Source: Acinetobacter sp. ANC 4648 (GTDB lineage: Bacteria; Pseudomonadota; Gammaproteobacteria; Pseudomonadales; Moraxellaceae). From it: DNA of 64,000 nucleotides. Shown here in pieces: positions 18,520 to 26,839 of this stretch. Within the stretch, counting starts at the first letter, position 1, and each line of letters begins with the position of its first letter. Where the stretch lies: contig NZ_NEGI01000005.1 in NCBI RefSeq assembly GCF_002135345.1, forward strand, positions 248,001 to 312,000, in the 5' to 3' direction. Under the pieces are notes generated by a model. That model saw nothing but the letters and a program-made list of their open reading frames with translations, did no database searches and was not told the DNA's origin. A program made the position numbers and the translations under genes.

Positions 18520-19782
18520 TTACTCATCATTTAACGCACATTCAAAACTACTTGGATTTTGCCCACAACGTACTTTTTTCAAAATTTTCATCATTGATGC
18601 ATCATAAAAACCTTCTTTGGTCATTTGAATCCGAGCTTCACGCATAATTTTTATATAACCAGGTTTATCAGACTCATAGATATCCATCCAGTACTTATTA
18701 GGGATATCATTCTCTATTTTTTCTACAAACTGAAAAGCAGGACTTAATTGTTTTGATATAATTTCACGCGCAATCGATCCCATGCCTACAGGGAATTTAT
18801 TGCGATGCATAATCAGTGTGCCAGTCACTTGAATTAATGGAAATTTAATAATTCCACCGACAACTTTACCTGATTTATCAGTCATTCCCTTGTACAGTTC
18901 AAGCGGTTTAAATAATAGTGCGGGGCCTGCCATTACCTCAACTTCTTTATTATTAAACTTCCCACCCACCGTTAATAGATCAACGGATACAGGTTGTGCC
19001 CCAACATTTTGCACTAATTTTTTCTGTGTTCCATCAAAGTTCATAACTGCTACTTTTTTACCCGCAGCTTTTGCCAATGTATCTATTCGACGATCATTAA
19101 CCATAATATATGCAGCGCCAAGAGGAACAATACCAACTACTTCATAATCTTTATTGACCATTTTGGCATCAAACTCAGGCCGTGCCAAAATCTGTATCAC
19201 TGTGGTTAATTGCTTATAATTTTGTACAGCACCAATAGCATCAATACTGCCAACAAATGGGTTAAATTGACGTGCTCGAATATTACTAATACCGGCTCCA
19301 TCACATTTTTTACTACGGAAATCTTCAGTCAGTACTCGTTCATCGGTATACACTTTCAAGTTAATCGTTGTTGATGCTGTTTTTTTAAGTTTTGGATAAT
19401 TTAAATCAATATTCATTTGTAATTTTGAGGGACGGGTTAATTTCATATCCACCCCCAACTCTTTTGCGACAGATGCCATTCGAGGTAATTCACTAATATA
19501 AGAGGTGGCTTGTTCAAATGCCTCGCCATTCGCACCATCAGGTGAGTACACACATAACGTCACTTGTTTAGGAATTTGTTGCCAAACTTTTGGATCATTC
19601 ATTAAGCTCTTAATTTTTTTCTTAGAATGTTCCGATAAGGTTAAATCTAGTTTTGTTGCAACCGCAGCTGCATGTGAAAAATTACAACATACCGTTATCG
19701 CTGTTAATGCCAACGCCAATAACGAAACTTTAAACCCTTTTAATTGCGAAATATCATGCTCGACAAGCTTAAACTGTGTCAT
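18520..19782 (-). CDS. putative periplasmic solute-binding protein, AdeT1/2-like
   Basis: The 420-residue exported protein has an N-terminal hydrophobic segment (VSLLALALTAITVCC, ending near HAAA). The mature region resembles periplasmic binding proteins of TRAP type (CVYSPDGANGEAFEQATSY, KKVAVMNFDGTQKKLVQNVG). The best match I can recall is the Acinetobacter AdeT1/AdeT2 group, once called efflux components but looking like solute receptors. Two Cys near the C-terminus (CGQNPSSFEC) could form a disulfide. No transport genes are adjacent, so substrate and partner are unknown. Confidence 0.65.
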   Translation of the reverse strand: MTQFKLVEHDISQLKGFKVSLLALALTAITVCCNFSHAAAVATKLDLTLSEHSKKKIKSLMNDPKVWQQIPKQVTLCVYSPDGANGEAFEQATSYISELPRMASVAKELGVDMKLTRPSKLQMNIDLNYPKLKKTASTTINLKVYTDERVLTEDFRSKKCDGAGISNIRARQFNPFVGSIDAIGAVQNYKQLTTVIQILARPEFDAKMVNKDYEVVGIVPLGAAYIMVNDRRIDTLAKAAGKKVAVMNFDGTQKKLVQNVGAQPVSVDLLTVGGKFNNKEVEVMAGPALLFKPLELYKGMTDKSGKVVGGIIKFPLIQVTGTLIMHRNKFPVGMGSIAREIISKQLSPAFQFVEKIENDIPNKYWMDIYESDKPGYIKIMREARIQMTKEGFYDASMMKILKKVRCGQNPSSFECALNDE

Positions 19783-20210
19783 ATTTTATCCTATTATTTT
19801 TGTTTATCATCCATAACACTTGACGGGAAATTCATGTTTACCATATATAAATTATTTTCAACTTGAATTGGCTTCCACAACCCAACTTTGGTCAGAAAAG
19901 ATAAAACCTATTTAAGATGATGTTTAAATTAATTTAATTAAGAGTCATCAGCATTAGAATAATCTCATGAAATATCCCCCCTAATACTCCTACTCTAAAG
20001 TTATATTCATCCATAAAAATAACTTTTTATTCTAAAATTAATTCAAAATAACGGATAAAAGCACTCATCATTTCATGCATATTTCATTGCTAAATTAAAA
20101 GTATCTTATTGAGAATGACCATTCAATGATGAGTATCCCCCACTTTATTTTCTTTTTTAAGCTATTTTCAATTATGATTGAATCATTGCATCATCATTAA
20201 CTACTTAAGT
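19783..20210. other. 428-base gap before the cyclo-ligase gene
   Basis: A+T-rich divergent promoter region with no gene visible. An 11-base AAATATCCCCC at 19970-19980 also occurs at 1577-1587 just after 6S RNA, so the two gaps flanking the catabolic block share a short word. Confidence 0.4.
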
Positions 20211-20810
20211 ATGTCGAACCAGATTTTAGCCTTAAGACAAAAACTCAGAAAAAAACGTCTAAAGGTCTCTACGTTTCAACAAAGGCAGACTGAAAATGCA
20301 ATACTCAATCGGTTAAGGCAATATCCAAAATTCAAAAATAGTCATAAAATTGGTGTGTACTTACATGCCTTTGGAGAGGTTTTTACTCACAAAATTATTG
20401 AATATTGTTTCACACAACATAAAGCAGTTTACTTACCCATGATTTGTAATATGAACCAACGGTTGGTTTGGATTCGTATTACACGACAATTATATAAAAA
20501 TAAACGTTTTTCTATGCATCGTTTAGGTATGCTCGAACCTATGGCAAGTCGTGGACTTCCCGTATCACAACTTGATCTACTCATTATGCCGTTACTCATA
20601 TACGACCAAACAGGTACACGCATCGGCATGGGTGGCGGATTTTATGATCGTACTTTAGCCTCTGCTCCGTACCAGCCTTATCGTTTAGGTTTAGCCCATG
20701 ATTTTCAGTTAAGTCAACATCCTTTAATTCGCAATGCATGGGATCAACCTATCGATGCATTGCTTACACCGACTACAGGTTATCGCTTTAAACGTCATTT
20801 CAGCCAATAG
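20211..20810 (+). CDS. 5-formyltetrahydrofolate cyclo-ligase family protein
   Basis: The 199-residue product matches the YgfA/MTHFS family: N-terminal LRQKLRKKRLKVS, a VGVYLHAFGEV-like segment, and the nucleotide-binding loop RIGMGGGFYDRTLA. The enzyme converts 5-formyl-THF to 5,10-methenyl-THF with ATP. I chose ATG 20211 (MSNQILALR); the upstream TTG at 20178 would add an atypical hydrophobic stretch. In E. coli the homologue lies directly downstream of ssrS; here it is displaced by the hut block. The C-terminus is basic and somewhat diverged. Confidence 0.85.
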   Translation: MSNQILALRQKLRKKRLKVSTFQQRQTENAILNRLRQYPKFKNSHKIGVYLHAFGEVFTHKIIEYCFTQHKAVYLPMICNMNQRLVWIRITRQLYKNKRFSMHRLGMLEPMASRGLPVSQLDLLIMPLLIYDQTGTRIGMGGGFYDRTLASAPYQPYRLGLAHDFQLSQHPLIRNAWDQPIDALLTPTTGYRFKRHFSQ

Positions 20811-20944
20811 GCTTTAGCACGACCATTAAACAATCAAATACTTAGCATTTTTTATACATTTTATTTGGCAAAGCCCTTGTATTTTTTCAAATACACATCA
20901 CTATAAAAACATGGCAACACCATTGTTACTCATTAGGAGTGCCC

Positions 20945-23371
20945 ATGTCTGAAATTATTATGAATGAAACTAGCTTAGAACCACAGGTTCCAAGCGTATT
21001 ACCACTTTTAGCGCTCCGCGATGTTGTGGTCTATCCACACATGCAAATTGCGTTATTTGTCGGTCGCGAAAAATCGATCAATGCAGTTGACGTGGCGCGT
21101 AACAGTGACAATTTAGTATTTGTAGTTGCACAAAGAGATTCGCTTACAGAAGAAATTGATCACGACAACCTTTATCAATACGGTACTGTCGCGAAAATCG
21201 TGCAAGTTGTGAATCACGAAAATGATGAAAACTGTATAAAAGTATTAATTGAAGGCTTACACCGTTCTAAGCTGGTTAAAATCATCGAAAATGATGAGTA
21301 TTTATCTGCTGAACATGCACCTAGCCCGATGACAGTATCTGTTGATAAAGATACTCAAGTTGCTCGTATCGAAGAATTACGTGCTTTATTCGCGCAATAT
21401 GCTGAAGCAAAATTACGCAATGCACGCGAATTAATTGCTGCTGCGAATAAAATTGAAGATTTACTGCAATTATTATTCTTTGTCGCAACACGTGTACCTT
21501 TGAATATTGATATTAAACAAAAATTTTTAGAACACGATGAATTTGAAGAACACTTACAAGAGTTAATGGTCTATTTATTGCAACAGTCTGAAGAGCAACA
21601 AATTGAACAAACTTTACATGACAGCGTAAAACGCCAAATGGAAAAAAACCAACGCGAATACTTCCTCAATGAAAAGATGAAAGTAATTCAGCGTGAACTT
21701 TCTGACATGAACGGCGGAGCTGAAGACGACGTTGCAGAAATTGAAAAACGTCTTGCAGAAGCAGACTTACCTGAACATGTGCGTAAAAAAGCTGAAAGTG
21801 AATTTCGTAAACTCAAAGCAATGCAACCTGCTTCAAGTGAAGCTGCTGTCGTGCGTAATTATGTCGAGGCAATTTTAGATACGCCTTGGAATAAAGCCAG
21901 CAAAGTTAGCATTAACTTGGCCAAAGCTCAGGAAATTCTAGACGCAGATCATTATGGTTTAGATGAAGTTAAAGAACGCATTGTTGAATATCTCGCAGTT
22001 CAATCTCGCGTGAAAAAACTGAAAGGCCCGATTCTTTGTTTAGTAGGACCTCCTGGTGTAGGTAAAACCTCGTTGGGTGAATCTGTTGCCAAAGCGACTG
22101 GTCGTGAATTTGTACGTATGGCCTTAGGTGGCGTACGTGATGAAGCAGAAATCCGTGGTCACCGTCGTACCTATATCGGTGCGATGCCAGGTAAAATTGT
22201 GCAATCGTTAACTAAAGTCGGCGTAAAGAATCCATTGTTCTTACTCGATGAAATTGACAAAATGGCACAAGATTATCGTGGTGATCCTGCTTCTGCACTG
22301 CTTGAGGTTCTTGATCCATCGCAAAACAGTAAGTTTAACGATCATTATTTAGATCTTGATCTTGACCTTTCTGAAGTGATGTTCATTTGTACTGCAAACA
22401 GTATGAATATTCCTGAAGCTTTACTTGACCGTATGGAAGTGATTCGTCTACCGGGTTATACCGAAGATGAAAAAGTTAATATCGCAGACCGTTATCTTGT
22501 TCCTAAAGCGATTAAGAACAATGGTCTACGTGGAAAAGAATTGACTATACATGAAGAAGCCATTCGTGACATCGTGCGCCGTTATACTCGTGAAGCAGGT
22601 GTGCGTAGCTTAGAACGTGAAGTGTCTAAGATTGCCCGTAAAGTTGTAAAAGAAGCCGTTAGTAAAAAATCCAAAAACTTACATATCGAAGTCACTGCTG
22701 AGAACTTACCTGAATACTTAGGTGTACATAAGTTCGACTATGGTATGGCGGAAGATGAAGCTCAAGTAGGTCGTGTCAATGGCTTAGCTTGGACCTCTGT
22801 AGGCGGTGAGTTACTTTCAATTGAAGTTGCAGCGGTGAAAGGTAAAGGCAAATTCATTACTACCGGTTCACTCGGTGATGTCATGAAAGAATCGATTACC
22901 GCAGCAATGACCGTAGTTCGTACTCGTGCAGATGAACTTGGTATTGACGCTTCAAGATTTGAAGAAACAGATATTCACGTACATTTACCAGAAGGTGCGA
23001 CTCCAAAAGATGGTCCATCTGCAGGTTTAGCACTTACTACGGCCTTGGTTTCTGCATTTACAGGAATTCCAATTCGTGCAGATATTGCCATGACAGGTGA
23101 AACCAACCTCGGTGGTCGTGCTATGCGCATTGGTGGCTTAAAAGAGAAACTTTTAGCTGCACACCGTGGTGGCATTAAACTGGTCTTCATTCCACAAGAA
23201 AATGTTCGTGATCTTGTTGAGATTCCAGATAATGTTAAAGAAGGTTTAGAAATTAAAGCTGTGAAAAGTATCGATGAGATTCTAGCTCTTGCTTTAATTG
23301 AAAAACCAACTCCATTGGTTAAAGCACCTATTGTAAAAGCAGCTGATGAAGGCAAAGCAGCGCGCCATTAA
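20945..23371 (+). CDS. lon: ATP-dependent Lon protease
   Basis: The 808-residue LonA has an N-terminal substrate-binding domain (to about 210), a coiled coil, AAA+ module with Walker A GPPGVGKT (368-375) and Walker B LLDEID (433-438), and the protease domain with catalytic Ser692 in DGPSAG and Lys733 in GGLKEKLLA. It degrades misfolded and regulatory proteins in the cytoplasm. ATG 20945 has AGGAG five bases upstream; the upstream in-frame GTG is part of that Shine-Dalgarno sequence. A terminator follows the stop. Confidence 0.98.
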   Translation: MSEIIMNETSLEPQVPSVLPLLALRDVVVYPHMQIALFVGREKSINAVDVARNSDNLVFVVAQRDSLTEEIDHDNLYQYGTVAKIVQVVNHENDENCIKVLIEGLHRSKLVKIIENDEYLSAEHAPSPMTVSVDKDTQVARIEELRALFAQYAEAKLRNARELIAAANKIEDLLQLLFFVATRVPLNIDIKQKFLEHDEFEEHLQELMVYLLQQSEEQQIEQTLHDSVKRQMEKNQREYFLNEKMKVIQRELSDMNGGAEDDVAEIEKRLAEADLPEHVRKKAESEFRKLKAMQPASSEAAVVRNYVEAILDTPWNKASKVSINLAKAQEILDADHYGLDEVKERIVEYLAVQSRVKKLKGPILCLVGPPGVGKTSLGESVAKATGREFVRMALGGVRDEAEIRGHRRTYIGAMPGKIVQSLTKVGVKNPLFLLDEIDKMAQDYRGDPASALLEVLDPSQNSKFNDHYLDLDLDLSEVMFICTANSMNIPEALLDRMEVIRLPGYTEDEKVNIADRYLVPKAIKNNGLRGKELTIHEEAIRDIVRRYTREAGVRSLEREVSKIARKVVKEAVSKKSKNLHIEVTAENLPEYLGVHKFDYGMAEDEAQVGRVNGLAWTSVGGELLSIEVAAVKGKGKFITTGSLGDVMKESITAAMTVVRTRADELGIDASRFEETDIHVHLPEGATPKDGPSAGLALTTALVSAFTGIPIRADIAMTGETNLGGRAMRIGGLKEKLLAAHRGGIKLVFIPQENVRDLVEIPDNVKEGLEIKAVKSIDEILALALIEKPTPLVKAPIVKAADEGKAARH

Positions 23372-23387
23372 TCAATAGAATAAAAAG

Positions 23388-23412
23388 TGAGAGCTTCGGC
23401 TCTCATTTTTTT
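23388..23412 (+). terminator. lon terminator
   Basis: TGAGAGC, a TTCG tetraloop and GCTCTCA are followed by seven T. Confidence 0.9.
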
Positions 23413-23508
23413 GTTTCAAAAAGTACATTTAAGTTTTAGCTCAGCACATCAGCCTAAAATATCAACAAGAAGGTTCAAAAGCATTCCCCGTCTAAAAAGG
23501 AATATCTC

Positions 23509-23886
23509 ATGACCAATCCAGTCTGTTGGTTCGAAATCTATGTCAATGATATGGAACGAGCTAAACAATTTTATCAAACCATCCTCAATGTACAATTAAA
23601 TCCACTCAATGCCCCAAGCAATAGCACCATGCAAATGTGGGCTTTTCCATCAGATATGAATCAATATGGTACTACCGGTGCATTAGTGCAAATGGAGGGT
23701 ATTGTTGCAGGTGGTAACAGCACAATTATTTATTTTACAAGTCAAGACTGTGCGATTGAAGCATCACGTATCGAAAATGCAGGTGGAATCATTCATCAAG
23801 CGAGAATGTCGATTGGTGAATATGGTTTTATCGTATTAGCCATCGATACTGAGGGAAATATATTTGGAATCCACTCCATGCAATAA
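23509..23886 (+). CDS. VOC (glyoxalase/bleomycin-resistance fold) protein
   Basis: The 125-residue product is a single vicinal-oxygen-chelate domain. The opening PVCWFEIYVNDMERAKQFY is typical, with paired beta-alpha-beta-beta-beta modules ending DTEGNIFGIHSM. Members include dioxygenases, glyoxalases and antibiotic-binding proteins. The specific ligand cannot be read from sequence. It is transcribed alone between lon and a candidate small RNA. Confidence 0.85.
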   Translation: MTNPVCWFEIYVNDMERAKQFYQTILNVQLNPLNAPSNSTMQMWAFPSDMNQYGTTGALVQMEGIVAGGNSTIIYFTSQDCAIEASRIENAGGIIHQARMSIGEYGFIVLAIDTEGNIFGIHSMQ

Positions 23887-23976
23887 CTCAACACAAAAGG
23901 TTTGATCGTTTAAGGATTAAGGCTCTTAATCCGCAATTTTTTTCAATAGAATCGTAGTTTTCTAGTCACAATTGAC

Positions 23977-24006
23977 TTGAAAAACCTCTAATTAACGCCA
24001 TATATA
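23977..24006 (+). promoter_or_regulatory. candidate promoter for a small RNA
   Basis: TTGAAA at 23977-23982 and TATATA at 24001-24006 are separated by 18 bases. Transcription would begin near 24013. Confidence 0.45.
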
Positions 24007-24012
24007 AATCAG

Positions 24013-24120
24013 TAAGATCACATCTGTAGTAATTCCAGTTTTTTAACGCTTTTCTATTTCTCCAGAATGAGAGGCGTTAAAACGCAGTCCTATTAACCCC
24101 TTTAGGACTGCGTTTTTTTA
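24013..24120 (+). ncRNA. candidate small structured RNA
   Basis: In a 579-base gap without a gene, a promoter-like pair is followed by two stem-loops. The first joins TTAACGC (24043-24049) to GCGTTAA (24074-24080). The second is a perfect 14-base stem, AAAACGCAGTCCTA (24079-24092) with TAGGACTGCGTTTT (24103-24116), running into seven T. Bases 24079-24080 belong to both stems, so the two folds compete slightly. The strong terminator is too far (about 190 bases) from the VOC stop to be an ordinary gene terminator. I recognise no Rfam family. Confidence 0.5.
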
Positions 24121-24465
24121 TCTATTGACGACGATCATTGCTCAAATAAAATTATAAGTACCTAATCATCCATTACATATTTCATTAATATTTAAAGTCG
24201 ACGACATATTTTGTTTAGTAAGCCAATTTTTTCATAGACTATATACCAACCAATTCTAAAACAGACATGGTACTGATCAGCCTCAACAACTACGCTGTTT
24301 ATTACTTACGTAAAACAGCTCAATATATTTCTCGTTTCTTTCTGCACTAATGCTTATCTTTGCACATATTAATTCACCCTGATTTTTAAATCATTCATCT
24401 TTACAACGTCACTCAACACACAATTCAACGCTATAATTAGCTGAATATTTTAAGTTGATATTGTT
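24121..24465. other. 345-base gap before rlmH
   Basis: A+T-rich sequence carrying the rlmH promoter region. No other feature is visible. Confidence 0.5.
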
Positions 24466-24948
24466 ATGAAAATTCGAATTCTGACTATTGGTCAAAAAAT
24501 GCCTGCATGGGTTCTTACTGGCTTTGAAGACTACTTCAAACGAATTCAACCTTTTGTACAAACTCAAATTATTGAATTACCTATGGCTAAACGTGGCAAA
24601 AATGATTCTGAAGCGGATATTTTGAAATATTGTCAAATCGAAGGCGATAGCATCTTAAATGCCGTTAAAAGCAATGAAGTTTTAATTGCATTAGAAGTTG
24701 GTGGCCGTGAATTTAGCACCGAAAAGCTCGCCGAGACTATGCAAAGTTGGATGCTAGAAGGAAATGATATCGTTCTTGCAATTGGTGGCCCTGATGGCCA
24801 TTCTGAAACAGTACGTAAAGCTGCGGCATGGCATTGGTCACTGTCAAAACTTACCCTGCCACATCCATTGGTTCGTGTCATGCTGATTGAACAACTCTAT
24901 CGAGCCATGAGTATTAATCATAATCATCCTTATCATCGTGCAGGCTAA
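24466..24948 (+). CDS. rlmH: 23S rRNA (pseudouridine1915-N3)-methyltransferase
   Basis: The 160-residue SPOUT methyltransferase starts MKIRILTIGQKMPAWV and has the SAM-binding knot region LAIGGPDGHSETVR, with the C-terminal HPYHR signature. RlmH methylates pseudouridine 1915 in helix 69 of the large ribosomal subunit. The last codons and the stop fall in a 25-base perfect tandem duplication. The protein end looks intact, because the first copy keeps the original stop codon. Confidence 0.96.
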   Translation: MKIRILTIGQKMPAWVLTGFEDYFKRIQPFVQTQIIELPMAKRGKNDSEADILKYCQIEGDSILNAVKSNEVLIALEVGGREFSTEKLAETMQSWMLEGNDIVLAIGGPDGHSETVRKAAAWHWSLSKLTLPHPLVRVMLIEQLYRAMSINHNHPYHRAG

Positions 24949-24977
24949 ATACCCTTATCATCGTGCAGGCTAAATAC
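24928..24977 (+). repeat. 25-base perfect tandem duplication at the rlmH 3' end
   Basis: Positions 24928-24952 and 24953-24977 are identical, starting CCTTATCATCG and ending GGCTAAATAC. The first copy contains the last codons and stop of rlmH; the second is untranslated. Confidence 0.97.
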
Positions 24978-25088
24978 GACTGTTCATAGCGTTGCATTTT
25001 TAAAACAATACGTTGAATGCCCAGCGCTTTATTCACACCATTTTTTTCTGCATTATGATGCTCTGTTCTACAAATTAGGCGTATAGAT

Positions 25089-25865
25089 ATGAACTTACAA
25101 ACACTCCCCGGTTTATTTATTTCTCATGGTTCACCTATGCTTGCGCTTGATCCGGAACAAGTTGGCCCTGCACTGCATCGTTTAAGTTTAAACTTACCTA
25201 AACCCGTCGCAATTGTAGTGATGTCAGCACATTGGGAAAGTAAGGCCTTAGAAGTCAGTACTGCTATTCGTCCTGAAACATGGCATGACTTCCGTGGTTT
25301 CCCAGCAGAGCTTTATGAAATGCGTTATCCAGCAGCTGGAAATCCAGAGCTTGCAGAACAGATTTTGAAACTCTTAGCAGAGGCACACATATCTGCACAT
25401 GCCAATAGTACACGCCCACGTGATCATGGGGTCTGGATGCCACTGCTACATATGTATCCCGATGCAGATATTCCAGTCATTGAAATTTCTTTACCAATGC
25501 TTATGAAGGCTGATGAGATTTATAAGATTGGACAAACCCTTGCAGTATTACGTGAACAGCAGATTCTATTGATTGGTTCAGGCAGCATTACGCATAACTT
25601 AGCTGAACTTTCATGGCAAGGCCAGGATTCATCTGTTCCAGAATGGGCATCCACCTTTAGAAATGATGTGGTCAACAAACTCAATCATAGTGATTATGCT
25701 GCGATCTTGGCTTGGGAAACACTTCCTTATATCAATCGTAATCATCCGACTATAGAACACTTTGCCCCACTGTTTTTTGCAATGGGTACAGGTCATCGTT
25801 TTAGCATAGTGCACAGTAGTTTCTCGATGGGTGCTTTAGGTATGGATATCTATCGCTTTGATTAA
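25089..25865 (+). CDS. ygiD: 4,5-DOPA-type extradiol dioxygenase (YgiD family)
   Basis: The 258-residue class III extradiol dioxygenase has FISHGSPM with a first metal His, SAHWES with a second, DHGVWMPL, and a late IGSGSITHNL. These fit the YgiD/DODA zinc or iron family, which opens catechol-type rings. The E. coli member has weak DOPA dioxygenase activity; its physiological role is unclear. It is monocistronic between rlmH and a lipoprotein gene. Confidence 0.9.
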   Translation: MNLQTLPGLFISHGSPMLALDPEQVGPALHRLSLNLPKPVAIVVMSAHWESKALEVSTAIRPETWHDFRGFPAELYEMRYPAAGNPELAEQILKLLAEAHISAHANSTRPRDHGVWMPLLHMYPDADIPVIEISLPMLMKADEIYKIGQTLAVLREQQILLIGSGSITHNLAELSWQGQDSSVPEWASTFRNDVVNKLNHSDYAAILAWETLPYINRNHPTIEHFAPLFFAMGTGHRFSIVHSSFSMGALGMDIYRFD

Positions 25866-26003
25866 TGATATTTTTTTGTAACTTACTGTCTAAATATTAG
25901 CTCGATAGATACATTTTGAAACTTAAAACCAAAAATTTATCCATATCTTTTCAATGTTTTTGCTTTAAGCTAAACTTAAGTTTTGTAAGAAATTATTTAA
26001 AAG

Positions 26004-26780
26004 ATGAAATTCAAATATTTAGTCATTGCCCTATTTCCTTTCGCTTTAGCCGCTTGCCAATCAAGTGATATAAATACTGTCAAAGAGACTGCCGTGAAAG
26101 TATTACAACAGCAAAGTAATGCGGATAAAACACTTTCTGCTTACCAATGGTCATTTCAACCACAAGGTACGAATAAGCCAATCGTGTTGAACTTTGATGA
26201 TCAACAACGTTTAAGTATTGCAACTGGTTGTAATACTCAAGGTACAACTTGGAAAATTGAAAAAGGTCAAATTGTCACTGCTGACTTAATGTCGACTATG
26301 ATGGCATGTTCACCAGAATTGATGAAACAAGAACAATTCTCAAGTTCACTTTTTGGTAAACGTACCATTCCTTTTGTTTTAGATACACAAGATGTAAATA
26401 AACCGACTCTAACGATTATTGATGCAACAGGTCAAAAAGTTGTATTTGAAGGAAAAATGACCCCTGAAACACAATATCAGAGTCAAGCAGAAACGATCTT
26501 TTTAGAAATCTCGCCTGAAACGAAACAATGTTCTGGGGTTGCACCACAGACCTGCTTACAAGTCCGTGAAATCAAATATGCAGAGAATGGGGTTAAGTCA
26601 CCAGTAGATAAGGACTGGACGCTATTTTACAACCATATTGAAGGATTCACACACATGCCTTCTGAGCGTCAAATTGTTCGTGTAAAACGCTATGAAATTA
26701 AAAACCCAGCTGCAGATCAATCGAAATATGCTTATGTGCAAGATATGATTATTGAACGTGAGACAATCACTAAGAAATAA
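26004..26780 (+). CDS. META and DUF4377 domain lipoprotein
   Basis: The 258-residue protein has a lipoprotein signal peptide with lipobox LAAC (Cys18). Next comes a META/HslJ-like domain (about 40-155: YQWSFQP, ATGCNTQGTTWKI, MMACSPELMKQEQ). A C-terminal domain of DUF4377 type follows (about 165-250: CLQVREIKYAENG, WTLFYNHIEGF). The E. coli HslJ META protein contributes to novobiocin resistance; the role here is unknown. The META-DUF4377 pairing recurs in Proteobacteria. A bidirectional terminator separates it from convergent gdhA. Confidence 0.85.
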   Translation: MKFKYLVIALFPFALAACQSSDINTVKETAVKVLQQQSNADKTLSAYQWSFQPQGTNKPIVLNFDDQQRLSIATGCNTQGTTWKIEKGQIVTADLMSTMMACSPELMKQEQFSSSLFGKRTIPFVLDTQDVNKPTLTIIDATGQKVVFEGKMTPETQYQSQAETIFLEISPETKQCSGVAPQTCLQVREIKYAENGVKSPVDKDWTLFYNHIEGFTHMPSERQIVRVKRYEIKNPAADQSKYAYVQDMIIERETITKK

Positions 26781-26790
26781 TCGTTGCATA

Positions 26791-26820
26791 AAAAAACCGA
26801 TGCAACTGCATCGGTTTTTT
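26791..26820. terminator. bidirectional terminator between convergent genes
   Basis: AAAAAACCGATGCA pairs perfectly with TGCATCGGTTTTTT around a 2-base gap, and serves both the lipoprotein gene and gdhA. Confidence 0.9.
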
Positions 26821-26839
26821 CTTTAGAATATTCTAGAAC

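Noticed and set aside
1577..19980. AAATATCCCCC on both sides of the catabolic block as attachment-site repeats
   Set aside because: Eleven bases is short in DNA this A+T rich, the two copies are not at the exact gene ends, and there is no integrase. I mention it only as a weak scar.
24928..24977. Start of a CRISPR array
   Set aside because: Only two copies, directly adjacent with no spacer.
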